DNA of 64,000 nt, taken from Alkalicoccus luteus. GTDB taxonomy: Bacteria; Bacillota; Bacilli; Bacillales; Salisediminibacteriaceae. Shown here in pieces: positions 1 through 8,094 of this stretch. A model generated the notes under the pieces. It did not search any database. It was not told the origin of the DNA and saw only the letters and a list, made by a program, of their open reading frames with translations. The translations under genes were made by a program, and so were the position numbers. Where the stretch lies: the NCBI GenBank assembly GCA_052061695.1, contig JBPZEY010000002.1; one strand, given 5' to 3'. Each line of letters opens with the position of its first letter. Position 1 is the first letter of the stretch.

Positions 1-1098
1 TACAGAGGCTGGTTCAACTCCTCCCTTTCAACATCTGTAGCCGTTACCGGCAAGGCCCCGTTCAAGTCCGTCATCAGCCACGGCTTCACGCTGGACGGCA
101 AAGGCAAAAAAATGAGTAAGTCACTCGGCAACGTTATTGTACCTGATAAAGTCATGAAGCAGCTCGGCGCTGACATTCTGCGATTGTGGGTGGCATCTGT
201 AGACTATCAGGCAGACGTGCGAGTATCAGATGATATTTTAAAGCAGGTGGCAGAAGCTTACCGCAAAATTCGGAACACGTTCCGCTTTCTGCTTGGCAAT
301 CTGCATGATTTTAACCCTGAGCATCACTCTCGTGCTTTTCACGACTTATCTGGAGTCAATCAATTCATGACGGTAAAGCTGCACGATCTCATCAAAGATG
401 TGAAAACAGCTTATGAAACCTATCAGTTTTCAACGGTTTTTAACAAGGTACACAATTTCTGTACGATTGAACTAAGCTCGTTCTTTATGGATATTTCCAA
501 GCATTCGCTTTACCTGGAACACGCTGACCATGAAGAACGGCGGGGGATCCAGACAGTGATGCATGAAACGCTCACGTCGTTAGTGAAGCTGATGAGTCCG
601 ATTCTGTCACACACTTCTGAAGAAGTCTGGGCGCATATTCCCGGCAGCAAATCAGAAGCAGTACAGCTGACAGACATGCCTGAGCCGGCTGCATTCCCTG
701 GAACGGAAACGCTCGTATCCGAGTGGGATCGATTCATGGACCTGCGGGACGACGTGCTGAAAGCGTTGGAGCTTGCAAAAAATGAAAAAGGCATAAAGCG
801 AAGCCTTCATGCGGCAGTAACCGTATATGCGGGGGAAAAAGATAAACTCATGCTTGATAACACGGCTGATCTGCACCGTTTATTTATCACCTCCAAGGCT
901 GTCGTAAAGCCGCTTTCCGAAGCACCTGAAGAAGCGTTTACAGGTGATGAAGCTAAGGTTCTTGTAGAAGAAGCAGAAGGGAATACGTGTGCACGCTGCT
1001 GGCACGTTCGCAGCGATATCGGCACACACGCCGATCATCCGGAACTATGCCCGGAGTGTGCGGAAACAGTGGAAACGTATTACGCAGATAAAGTCTAA
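1..1098 (+). CDS. ileS: Isoleucyl-tRNA synthetase, C-terminal part (5' truncated by window)
   Basis: The frame is open from base 1, so the gene begins upstream. It charges tRNA-Ile with isoleucine in the cytoplasm. The visible 365 codons start with YRGWFNSSL, typical of the class I catalytic core of IleRS, followed by the KMSKS loop (codons at 109-123) that stabilises the transition state. The anticodon-binding helical domain follows. The C-terminus has a zinc-finger pattern, CxxC then CxxC, at about 988-1062 (CARCWH and CPECAE), typical of bacterial IleRS. lspA lies 68 bases downstream, as in B. subtilis. An imperfect GC-rich hairpin lies in that gap, without a T-run. Confidence 0.97.
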   Translation, partial: YRGWFNSSLSTSVAVTGKAPFKSVISHGFTLDGKGKKMSKSLGNVIVPDKVMKQLGADILRLWVASVDYQADVRVSDDILKQVAEAYRKIRNTFRFLLGNLHDFNPEHHSRAFHDLSGVNQFMTVKLHDLIKDVKTAYETYQFSTVFNKVHNFCTIELSSFFMDISKHSLYLEHADHEERRGIQTVMHETLTSLVKLMSPILSHTSEEVWAHIPGSKSEAVQLTDMPEPAAFPGTETLVSEWDRFMDLRDDVLKALELAKNEKGIKRSLHAAVTVYAGEKDKLMLDNTADLHRLFITSKAVVKPLSEAPEEAFTGDEAKVLVEEAEGNTCARCWHVRSDIGTHADHPELCPECAETVETYYADKV

Positions 1099-1166
1099 AC
1101 CCGGATACAGGGGGCCGTCAGTGTGAACTGCCGGTCCCTGTTCAGGGGAAAACGGAGGAAATGCGC

Positions 1167-1634
1167 TTGATTTATTACGTGATCGCAGCAGTTATTATCG
1201 GCGCTGACCAGCTGACGAAATGGCTTGTTATCGACCGAATGGAAATTGGACAGAGCATTGAGCTGATCGAAGGTTTTCTTTATTTAACCTCTCATCGGAA
1301 TGCCGGCGCTGCTTTTGGTATTTTGCAAGGACAAATGTGGCTGTTTTACATCGCTACTGTCGTCGTGGTTGGAGTCATTATCTATATGATTCAGGCGAAG
1401 CTGGACGGCAGCCGCTGGTACGGAGTTGCGCTCGGTTTAATTCTCGGCGGTGCACTTGGAAACTTTATCGACCGGGTATATGCTGGAGCCGTTGTTGATT
1501 TTATCGATGTATACATCTTCACGTATAACTTCCCTATCTTTAATGTAGCAGATAGTGCACTTGTTACCGGTGTTATAATGGTGATACTGCATGTATTTAT
1601 AGAAGAAAAACGTCAGGAGACGAATGCGACATGA
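1167..1634 (+). CDS. lspA: Lipoprotein signal peptidase (signal peptidase II)
   Basis: Membrane aspartyl protease that cleaves the signal peptide of diacylglyceryl-modified prolipoproteins. An in-frame ATG at 1161 is only 2 bases from the GGAGG at 1154-1158, so the TTG at 1167 (8-base spacing) is preferred. It gives a 155-residue protein beginning MIYYVIAAVIIGADQ, matching the N-terminus known for the B. subtilis enzyme. With this start the catalytic aspartates in GNFID and NVADS fall at Asp102 and Asp129. About four transmembrane helices are visible. The stop overlaps the rluD start (ATGA), implying translational coupling. Confidence 0.95.
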   Translation: MIYYVIAAVIIGADQLTKWLVIDRMEIGQSIELIEGFLYLTSHRNAGAAFGILQGQMWLFYIATVVVVGVIIYMIQAKLDGSRWYGVALGLILGGALGNFIDRVYAGAVVDFIDVYIFTYNFPIFNVADSALVTGVIMVILHVFIEEKRQETNAT

Positions 1635-2539
1635 TTGAACATGAATTTCAGCCGGAAGAAACCGGCATTCGATTGGACAAATGGCTGAGCGATCATTCCG
1701 ATTGGACGAGAAGCGCTGTTCAGGACTGGGTGAAGTCTGGATACGTTAAGGTAAATGGCAGCCAGGAAAAAAGCAATTACAAGTTGAAAGCAGGAGATCT
1801 TATTCACGTGCAGGAGCCAGAACCGGAAGAGCTGGAGCTTATTGCAGAGGATCTGCAGCTGGACGTCATCTACGAAGATCAGGATGTTATCGTCGTGAAC
1901 AAACCTCGCGGAATGGTCGTTCACCCGGCTCCTGGACATCCGTCAGGTACGCTCGTAAACGGTCTGCTTCATCACTGTACTGACTTATCATCTATCAATG
2001 GTGTTGTCAGACCAGGTATTGTACATCGTATTGATAAAGATACATCCGGTCTGATTGTTGCTGCTAAAAACGACCGGGCACACCAGTCACTAGTCGAGCA
2101 GCTAAAAAATAAAACAACGAAAAGACGATACGAGGCTATTGTAGCCGGGATTGTTCCTCATGATAAAGGCACAATCGATGCTCCAATCGGGCGTGATCCG
2201 GAAGACCGTCAAAAGATGGCAGTTACCGACCGTCATTCCAGAGAAGCTGTGACTCACTTTCAGGTTATTCACCGCTACTCCAGGCATACGCATGTCAGCT
2301 GTGAGCTTGAAACGGGACGAACGCATCAAATTCGCGTTCATATGAAGTATATCGAGTTCCCTATTGTCGGCGACCCAAAATACGGTCCAAGAAAAAAACA
2401 CGACTTCCCAATCGAAGGTCAGGCGCTTCATGCAGCACTCCTTGGTTTCCGTCATCCTGTTACAGATGAAGAAATCCTTTGCGAAGTGGAGCCTCCGTCT
2501 GATTTTAACGCCTGCCTGACACATGCTGCTTCTTTTTAA
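1631..2539 (+). CDS. rluD: RluD-type 23S rRNA pseudouridine synthase (YlyB family)
   Basis: A 302-residue RluA-family enzyme that isomerises uridines in 23S rRNA (helix 69 for RluD; the exact target is inferred). An N-terminal S4 RNA-binding domain (about residues 13-75) precedes the catalytic domain. The family motif HRIDKDTSGL is present with catalytic Asp135. The motif RTHQIRVH near residue 233 is also typical. The start overlaps lspA by 4 bases, with AGGAG at 1615-1619. In B. subtilis the equivalent ylyB also sits between lspA and pyrR. The pyr promoter begins just after the stop codon. Confidence 0.94.
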   Translation: MIEHEFQPEETGIRLDKWLSDHSDWTRSAVQDWVKSGYVKVNGSQEKSNYKLKAGDLIHVQEPEPEELELIAEDLQLDVIYEDQDVIVVNKPRGMVVHPAPGHPSGTLVNGLLHHCTDLSSINGVVRPGIVHRIDKDTSGLIVAAKNDRAHQSLVEQLKNKTTKRRYEAIVAGIVPHDKGTIDAPIGRDPEDRQKMAVTDRHSREAVTHFQVIHRYSRHTHVSCELETGRTHQIRVHMKYIEFPIVGDPKYGPRKKHDFPIEGQALHAALLGFRHPVTDEEILCEVEPPSDFNACLTHAASF

Positions 2540-2540
2540 G

Positions 2541-2569
2541 TTGACAAGTAAAACACGGTATGACATACT
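2541..2569 (+). promoter_or_regulatory. Sigma-A promoter of the pyr operon
   Basis: A perfect -35 TTGACA (2541-2546), a 17-base spacer and -10 CATACT (2564-2569, 4 of 6 matches) start right after the rluD stop. The predicted transcript begins near 2576, just ahead of the first PyrR-binding loop, as in the B. subtilis pyr operon. Confidence 0.75.
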
Positions 2570-2587
2570 TTTTAAAGATGAATAAAG

Positions 2588-2681
2588 CCTTTAAATCAGT
2601 TCAGAGAGACTGGTAAGGAACGTTTCGGAGTCCATGGACTCCGTATATCCTCCTGCCTAGTTTCCTGGGCAGGAGTTTTTT
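2588..2681 (+). promoter_or_regulatory. PyrR-dependent transcription attenuator 1 (pyr leader)
   Basis: The PyrR-binding loop at 2588-2618 has the outer stem CCTT/AAGG and inner stem CAGT/ACTG around a GAGAG-containing loop, the hallmark of pyr RNA. A perfect 8-bp stem CGGAGTCC/GGACTCCG (2626-2643) follows. Then comes an intrinsic terminator, CTCCTGCC (2650-2657) pairing with GGCAGGAG (2668-2675), followed by six T. By the known mechanism, UMP-bound PyrR stabilises the binding loop so that the terminator forms; without UMP, an antiterminator forms and transcription continues. Confidence 0.92.
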
Positions 2682-2703
2682 GTGCTGGAGGTGGAAGTTG
2701 GTA

Positions 2704-3234
2704 ATGACAAAAGAATTAATGGACGATCAGGCGGTGAGACGAGCCCTTACCCGCATTGCTCATGAAATTATCGAACGCAACAAAGGAATCGAAGACTGTG
2801 TGCTTGTTGGTATCAAAACACGAGGCGTTTTCTTGGCGCAGCGGCTGGCTGAACGAATCGAATCGATTGAAGGCGCAGCTGTAAAAACTGGTGAAATTGA
2901 TATCACTCTTTACCGGGATGATCTGACGCATAAGCGTCATGATGAAGAGCCGGAAGTTCACGGTACGGAAATAACAACGGATGTGACAGACCGTAAAGTG
3001 ATTCTTGTCGATGACGTGCTTTATACCGGACGGACAGTCCGGGCTGCTTTGGACGCAGTCGTCGATCTGGGCAGACCTGCACAAATTCAGCTTGCCGTTC
3101 TCGTAGATCGGGGCCATCGGGAGCTCCCAATCAGACCGGATTACGTTGGGAAAAACGTACCGACGGCTAAATCTGAAATTGTCGAAGTAAAGCTTCAGGA
3201 ATCAGATGGGGAGGAAGGCGTCAGCATCCTCTAA
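2704..3234 (+). CDS. pyrR: PyrR: pyr operon RNA-binding attenuator and uracil phosphoribosyltransferase
   Basis: A 176-residue bifunctional protein that binds the pyr leader RNAs when UMP is high and has weak uracil phosphoribosyltransferase activity. The PRPP-binding motif VILVDDVLYTGRT is at about residues 99-111. ATG 2704 is chosen because GGAGGTG (2687-2693) lies 10 bases upstream. A TTG at 2680 would start inside the terminator T-run. It is the first gene of the pyr operon and is flanked on both sides by the RNA structures it binds, so it is autoregulated. Confidence 0.97.
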   Translation: MTKELMDDQAVRRALTRIAHEIIERNKGIEDCVLVGIKTRGVFLAQRLAERIESIEGAAVKTGEIDITLYRDDLTHKRHDEEPEVHGTEITTDVTDRKVILVDDVLYTGRTVRAALDAVVDLGRPAQIQLAVLVDRGHRELPIRPDYVGKNVPTAKSEIVEVKLQESDGEEGVSIL

Positions 3235-3263
3235 CCACCGAATATATACTATCAGCAGAAACC

Positions 3264-3373
3264 TCCCTTTTAAAGCGGGCCTGTGAGCCTGAAAAGGGGT
3301 GTGTTTTCTGAAAGCCTGTTCGTTACGGACCTTTTCAGTAAACAGACCTCTTAGGGAGACTAAGAGGTTTTTT
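3264..3373 (+). promoter_or_regulatory. PyrR-dependent attenuator 2 (pyrR-pyrP)
   Basis: The PyrR-binding loop is about 3265-3299: outer stem CCCTTTT/AAAAGGG around GCCT and AGCC arms. A possible antiterminator follows, with CTGAAA and TTTCAG arms within 3308-3338. The terminator is CCTCTTAG (3347-3354) pairing with CTAAGAGG (3360-3367), a five-base loop, and a six-T tract (3368-3373). The layout matches attenuators 1 and 3. Confidence 0.9.
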
Positions 3374-3393
3374 GCTGTTCAGGAGGTCATATT

Positions 3394-4710
3394 ATGGAAT
3401 CAAACACAGTAGGAATAAGAGAAGTACCTAGACTTGATAAATGGCTGATGCTCAGCATTCAACATTTGTTTGCCATGTTCGGTGCAACGATTCTGGTACC
3501 GCTTCTCACAGGATTAAGTCCTGCAGTAGCTTTAGTCAGCAGCGGACTGGGCACCTTGGCTTATCTCGTCATCACGAAAGGACGAATTCCCGCTTATCTA
3601 GGTTCTTCGTTCGCGTTTATTGCTCCGCTGATAGCGGCGGTCGGCATTGGAGGCCCCGAAGGCGCCATGATCGGAAGCTTTTTTGCAGGGATTTTGTATG
3701 GAATTGTAGCACTTATCATTCAGGCTACAGGTGTAAGCTGGCTCATGAAACTTCTTCCGCCAGTTGTGATTGGACCGGTTATAATGGTAATTGGACTCGG
3801 GCTCGCAGGCGTTGCGATTGAGATGGCGATGGAGAACCCCGCTACAGAAAGCTACAGCGGCACGCATTTTAGCGTAGCAATGATCACACTCGCAATAACC
3901 ATTACAGCCGCAATCTTTTTCCGAGGATTTTTCAGCCTTGTACCGATTCTTACAGGAATTGTCGGAGGGTATACCACGGCCTGGTTTTTTGGACTTGTCG
4001 ATTTCAGTGCTGTCCGGGAGGCAGCCTGGATCCAGTCACCAGAATTTCTCATTCCCTTTGTCACATACGAGCCTTCCCTAAACTGGACGATTGTAGCAAT
4101 CATGGTACCGATCGCAGTTGTGACGCTCAGTGAGCATATAGGAGATCAGATGGTTCTCAGCAAAGTAGTGGAGAAAAACCTTGTAAAAGAGCCGGGACTG
4201 CATCGCTCCATTATGGGGGACGGGGTCGCAACTGTCATCAGCTCCCTTCTCGGAGGTCCGCCGAATACAACATACGGTGAAAATATTGGTGTCGTCGCTT
4301 TGACAAGAGTGTTCAGCGTTTTCGTCATAGGAGGCGCCGCTGTCGCTGCGGTACTGTTCGGTTTTGTCGGGAAGGTTTCAGCTCTAATTACCACAATTCC
4401 GACAGCTGTCATGGGAGGCGTATCCATCCTTCTTTTTGGAATTATTGCTTCAAACGGACTGCGTATGTTGATTGACAATCAAGTGGAAATTGGTAAAAAG
4501 CGCAATTTAGTTATCGTATCCGTCGTTTTGGTCATCGGCATTGGAGGCGCCTTTATCCAAGTATCAGATGATGTGCAAATTGCTGGTATGGCGCTCGCAA
4601 CGATTGTCGGCATTTTACTTAACCTTATTTTACCGGGACGGGATCCTGTTAAAACGAATGAAGAAATGTTTCACGATATGAGCCGTAAAAAAGACGGCTC
4701 AGCTGCATAA
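3394..4710 (+). CDS. pyrP: Uracil permease (NCS2/UraA family)
   Basis: A 438-residue polytopic membrane protein that imports uracil with protons. About 12-14 hydrophobic segments are visible. The N-terminal SIQHLFAMFGATILVP and the later GGPPNTTYGENIGV are conserved NCS2 signatures, and the glutamate of TTYGEN contributes to substrate binding in the family. AGGAGGT sits just upstream at 3381-3387. It lies between two PyrR attenuators, so uracil uptake falls with rising UMP independently of the downstream genes. Confidence 0.96.
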   Translation: MESNTVGIREVPRLDKWLMLSIQHLFAMFGATILVPLLTGLSPAVALVSSGLGTLAYLVITKGRIPAYLGSSFAFIAPLIAAVGIGGPEGAMIGSFFAGILYGIVALIIQATGVSWLMKLLPPVVIGPVIMVIGLGLAGVAIEMAMENPATESYSGTHFSVAMITLAITITAAIFFRGFFSLVPILTGIVGGYTTAWFFGLVDFSAVREAAWIQSPEFLIPFVTYEPSLNWTIVAIMVPIAVVTLSEHIGDQMVLSKVVEKNLVKEPGLHRSIMGDGVATVISSLLGGPPNTTYGENIGVVALTRVFSVFVIGGAAVAAVLFGFVGKVSALITTIPTAVMGGVSILLFGIIASNGLRMLIDNQVEIGKKRNLVIVSVVLVIGIGGAFIQVSDDVQIAGMALATIVGILLNLILPGRDPVKTNEEMFHDMSRKKDGSAA

Positions 4711-4714
4711 GCAA

Positions 4715-4814
4715 CACCTTTTAAAGCCGGTCAGTGAACCGGCAAAGGGTGACTGCTTCCGGTCTCTTTCCGGAAGCTCAGGCACCCGTGCATCGTCAAC
4801 GGGTGTCTTTTTTT
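4715..4814 (+). promoter_or_regulatory. PyrR-dependent attenuator 3 (pyrP-pyrB)
   Basis: The binding loop 4715-4751 has outer arms CACCTTTT and AAAGGGTG and a perfect 6-bp inner stem GCCGGT (4726-4731) / ACCGGC (4738-4743). An intermediate hairpin GCTTCCGG/CCGGAAGC (4755-4777) may be part of the antiterminator. The terminator is CACCCGT (4783-4789) / ACGGGTG (4799-4805) followed by seven T (4808-4814). Confidence 0.92.
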
Positions 4815-4854
4815 GCCAGTAACCTGCAGCGCTCATTTTCAAAGGAGGTATTCG

Positions 4855-5739
4855 ATGAAATCATTAACGTCACTGCAGCACCTGTCGGATCAAGCTATTT
4901 TATCAATTCTCGAGCAAGCGGACGGAACCGAATTTCCGGACTTTGCTAATCGAATGGCAGCAAACGTTTTTTTGGAGCCGAGCACACGAACGAGGTGCAG
5001 CTTTGAAATGGCAGAGATGAATCTCGGAATGCGCTCGCTTTCGATTGATGAAGCCGGATCGAGCCTCCAAAAAGGGGAAACGCTCTACGATACGGTTAAG
5101 ACACTGGAGGCGATCGGCGTAAGTGCGGTCATTATCCGCAGTAAAGAAAAAGCATTTTATAACGAGCTGCAGGATGTTCATATTCCCATCATCAATGCGG
5201 GAGACGGATCTGGTGATCATCCGACACAATCGCTGCTGGACCTGTTGACGATTAAACAGGAATTTGGTTCGTTCCGCAGTCTGCAGATTGTGATCAGCGG
5301 AGATATTCGTCACAGCAGGATTGCTTCTGCCAATGCATCAGTCTTGAAGCGGCTCGGGGCAGAAGTTTGGTTCAGCGGTCCTCAGGAATGGATGCCGGAT
5401 GGGATCACGCCGATTTCAGCAGATGAGGGGTGCAGACAAGCTGATGTGTGGATGTCGCTCCGAACACAGCTGGAACGGCACGATGCGATGGAGCCGGTGT
5501 TTCCGAACTACCTGGAACAGTTCGGATTGACGCCTGAGCGTGCTGAAAGGTTTAAGCCGCATACGATCTTAATGCATCCAGGCCCTGTGAATCGCGGAGT
5601 GGAACTGCATACATCACTCGTTGAAGCTCCTTTTTCCCGGATTTTTAAGCAGATGGCAAACGGTGTAAAGGTTAGACAGGCTGTTCTAGCTGAGGTGTTG
5701 AAAACAAAGGAGGAAAAACGCTATGAAAAAGCTGTATAA
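4855..5739 (+). CDS. pyrB: Aspartate carbamoyltransferase catalytic chain
   Basis: A 294-residue enzyme joining carbamoyl phosphate and aspartate to N-carbamoyl-aspartate, the committed step of pyrimidine synthesis. The carbamoyl-phosphate loop FLEPSTRTR has STRT at residues 43-46. HPTQSLLDL and HPGPVNRGVE are the other conserved motifs (the B. subtilis enzyme, as I recall it, has HPAPVNRG). ATG 4855 follows AAAGGAGGT (4841-4849) closely. An upstream in-frame start at 4813 lies in the attenuator T-run and is rejected. No pyrI regulatory chain is seen, as usual for Bacillus. Confidence 0.96.
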   Translation: MKSLTSLQHLSDQAILSILEQADGTEFPDFANRMAANVFLEPSTRTRCSFEMAEMNLGMRSLSIDEAGSSLQKGETLYDTVKTLEAIGVSAVIIRSKEKAFYNELQDVHIPIINAGDGSGDHPTQSLLDLLTIKQEFGSFRSLQIVISGDIRHSRIASANASVLKRLGAEVWFSGPQEWMPDGITPISADEGCRQADVWMSLRTQLERHDAMEPVFPNYLEQFGLTPERAERFKPHTILMHPGPVNRGVELHTSLVEAPFSRIFKQMANGVKVRQAVLAEVLKTKEEKRYEKAV

Positions 5740-7009
5740 AGGTGCACAAGTTTATCAAAACAGAAAGCTGGTCAGACAGGATATTGTGGTTTCCGAGGAA
5801 ACCGGGCTGATTGAACAGATGGCTGGAGAGCTTTCACCAGACACAGCGGATCAAACAGTCGATGTGAGCGGGCTGATAATTAGTCCAGGCTTTATCGATG
5901 TACATGTTCATCTTCGTGAGCCAGGCGGTGAACAAAAAGAAACAATCAGCTCCGGGACGAAGGCAGCAGCTAAAGGTGGATACACAACAGTGTGTGCGAT
6001 GCCAAATACGAGACCGGTGCCGGATACGAAGGAGCAGATGGAAGCACTGCAGAACATGATCAGCCGCAATGCGCACATCCGTGTGCTGCCGTACGGTTCC
6101 ATCACGATCCGTGAAGCTGGCAAGGAGCTTACCGATGCCAAAGCATTAAAGCACGGAGGCGCTTTTGCACTTACTGACGATGGTGTCGGTGTGCAGTCGG
6201 CCGGTATGATGTATCGAGCTATGCAGCAGGCTTCAGAAGCCGGTATTCCTGTCGCTGCCCACTGTGAGGATAACAGCTTGCTATTCGGAGGGCATCTTCA
6301 TGCAGGGATAAAAGCGGAGGAGCTTCACATTAACGGGATTCTTTCTTCAGCAGAATCTGTACATATTGCAAGAGACGTGCTGCTTGCAGAAGAAACTGGA
6401 GCACATTACCATGTCTGCCACGTCAGCACAGAAGCATCCGTCAGAGTAATCCGGGATGCAAAACGAGCCGGCATTCACGTGACAGCTGAAGTGTCCCCGC
6501 ATCACCTGCTGCTAAACGAAGAGGATATTCCAGGAGATGATGCTCAATATAAAATGAATCCGCCGCTTCGGAGCCGCAGAGACCAGCTTGCATTAATAGA
6601 AGGACTTATCGACGGTACTCTCGATTTTATCGCGACTGATCATGCACCGCATACAGAAGAAGAAAAAGCCGGGTCTATTCAGCATGCGCCTTTCGGTATA
6701 ACAGGCTTGGAAACGGCTTTCCCGCTGCTGCACACGTTTTTTGTGAAAACGAAACAGTTTAAGCTGGAGGATCTGCTCGGTTGGATGATTGATAAACCAG
6801 CTTCTGTCTTTAACCTGCCTTACGGAAAGCTGGCTCCTGGACAGCAGGCTGAATTTACGGTGCTGGATTTGGAGAAACAGCGAACGATTGATTCCTCCAG
6901 CTTTGTCTCGCGCGGGAAAAACACTCCATTTAACGGATGGGTAACAGTTGGTCAGCCAGTGATGACAATATTTAATGGAAAAGAAGTTTGGAAAGAGGGG
7001 AAAGCATAA
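5723..7009 (+). CDS. pyrC: Dihydroorotase
   Basis: A 428-residue type I dihydroorotase that cyclises carbamoyl-aspartate to dihydroorotate. The metal-binding HxH lies in IDVHVHLREPG (His61, His63), and the downstream ATDHAPHT carries the catalytic aspartate. It starts 17 bases inside the end of pyrB, preceded by AAAGGAGG, so the two are coupled. Its stop codon shares one base with the carA start (TAATG). Confidence 0.96.
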   Translation: MKKLYKGAQVYQNRKLVRQDIVVSEETGLIEQMAGELSPDTADQTVDVSGLIISPGFIDVHVHLREPGGEQKETISSGTKAAAKGGYTTVCAMPNTRPVPDTKEQMEALQNMISRNAHIRVLPYGSITIREAGKELTDAKALKHGGAFALTDDGVGVQSAGMMYRAMQQASEAGIPVAAHCEDNSLLFGGHLHAGIKAEELHINGILSSAESVHIARDVLLAEETGAHYHVCHVSTEASVRVIRDAKRAGIHVTAEVSPHHLLLNEEDIPGDDAQYKMNPPLRSRRDQLALIEGLIDGTLDFIATDHAPHTEEEKAGSIQHAPFGITGLETAFPLLHTFFVKTKQFKLEDLLGWMIDKPASVFNLPYGKLAPGQQAEFTVLDLEKQRTIDSSSFVSRGKNTPFNGWVTVGQPVMTIFNGKEVWKEGKA

Positions 7010-8094
7010 TGCGGAAATTAGTACTGGAGAATGGAGCAGTCTTTAAAGGGAAGGCGTTAGGCAGTGATCGGGCAGGGCAAGGAGAAGTTGTTTTCAATAC
7101 GAGTATGACGGGCTACCAGGAGATAGTAACAGATCCATCGTACCGTGACCAGATCATATGCATGACCTATCCGCTGATTGGCAATTACGGCATTAACCGC
7201 GATGATTTTGAAAATATAATTCCACACTGCGCTGGTATGATTGTTAAAAAAGCGGCAGCGAATCCGAGTCATTTTCGCCAGGAACGGACGCTTGATGAGT
7301 GGTTACATCACCACAACATTCCTGGTATCCAAGGCATCGACACACGCAAGCTGACGAGAATCATCCGTACAGGTGGAACGATGAGAGGGGTGCTTTCAGA
7401 TAGTACGGAATCTGTGGAAGAGGCACAGATACGAGCGGCGGCTGTTCATAGCAGTGATCAGGTTCGTCAAGTTTCAGCTTCTCAGCAGTACTGGTACCCG
7501 GGGCGCGGGCGGCACCGGATTGTCCTTATTGATTACGGGGCGAAAAAAGGCATTATCAGCCATCTGCTCCAGCAGGAATTTGAAGTCATTTCGGTGCCAT
7601 GGAATACGACAGCAGAAGACGTCCTCTCCCTTTCACCGGACGGCGTCATGTTAAGTAACGGCCCCGGAGATCCGCAGGATATTCCGGAGGCGGTGCAGCA
7701 CGTTCGAAAACTGGCCGATGTCCTGCCGGTGTTTGGCATTTGCCTCGGGCATCAGCTGCTGGCGCTTGCTTTTGGGGCGGACACAGAAAAAATGACGTTT
7801 GGACACCGGGGCGGGAACCACCCTGTCCGCCATCTTGAAAGCGGAAGAGTAGCGATCACCTCTCAAAATCATAGTTATACGGTAAGAAAAGCATCGCTTT
7901 CCGGAACGGGACTTCATGTATCGCATGTCAACGTCAACGATGGTTCAATTGAAGGATTGAAACACGAGACGCTTCCAGTATTCAGCGTACAGTATCACCC
8001 GGAGGCCGCTCCTGGACCGACGGAATCCGCTATTTTGTTTGACCAGTTCAAAGCGCTCGTACATGAGCAGACAGGGGGAACGATTCATGCCTAA
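7009..8094 (+). CDS. carA: Carbamoyl-phosphate synthase small (glutaminase) subunit, pyrimidine-specific
   Basis: A 361-residue class I glutamine amidotransferase supplying ammonia to the large subunit (PyrAA in Bacillus). The nucleophile is Cys245 in GICLGHQL, and the His-Glu pair is in YHPEAAPGP near residue 330. ATG 7009 is preferred over an upstream start at 6988 because GAGGGG (6995-7000) is 8 bases away and the known N-terminus (RKLVLENG) begins here. Its location inside the pyr operon points to the UMP-regulated, pyrimidine-dedicated synthase. Confidence 0.95.
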   Translation: MRKLVLENGAVFKGKALGSDRAGQGEVVFNTSMTGYQEIVTDPSYRDQIICMTYPLIGNYGINRDDFENIIPHCAGMIVKKAAANPSHFRQERTLDEWLHHHNIPGIQGIDTRKLTRIIRTGGTMRGVLSDSTESVEEAQIRAAAVHSSDQVRQVSASQQYWYPGRGRHRIVLIDYGAKKGIISHLLQQEFEVISVPWNTTAEDVLSLSPDGVMLSNGPGDPQDIPEAVQHVRKLADVLPVFGICLGHQLLALAFGADTEKMTFGHRGGNHPVRHLESGRVAITSQNHSYTVRKASLSGTGLHVSHVNVNDGSIEGLKHETLPVFSVQYHPEAAPGPTESAILFDQFKALVHEQTGGTIHA

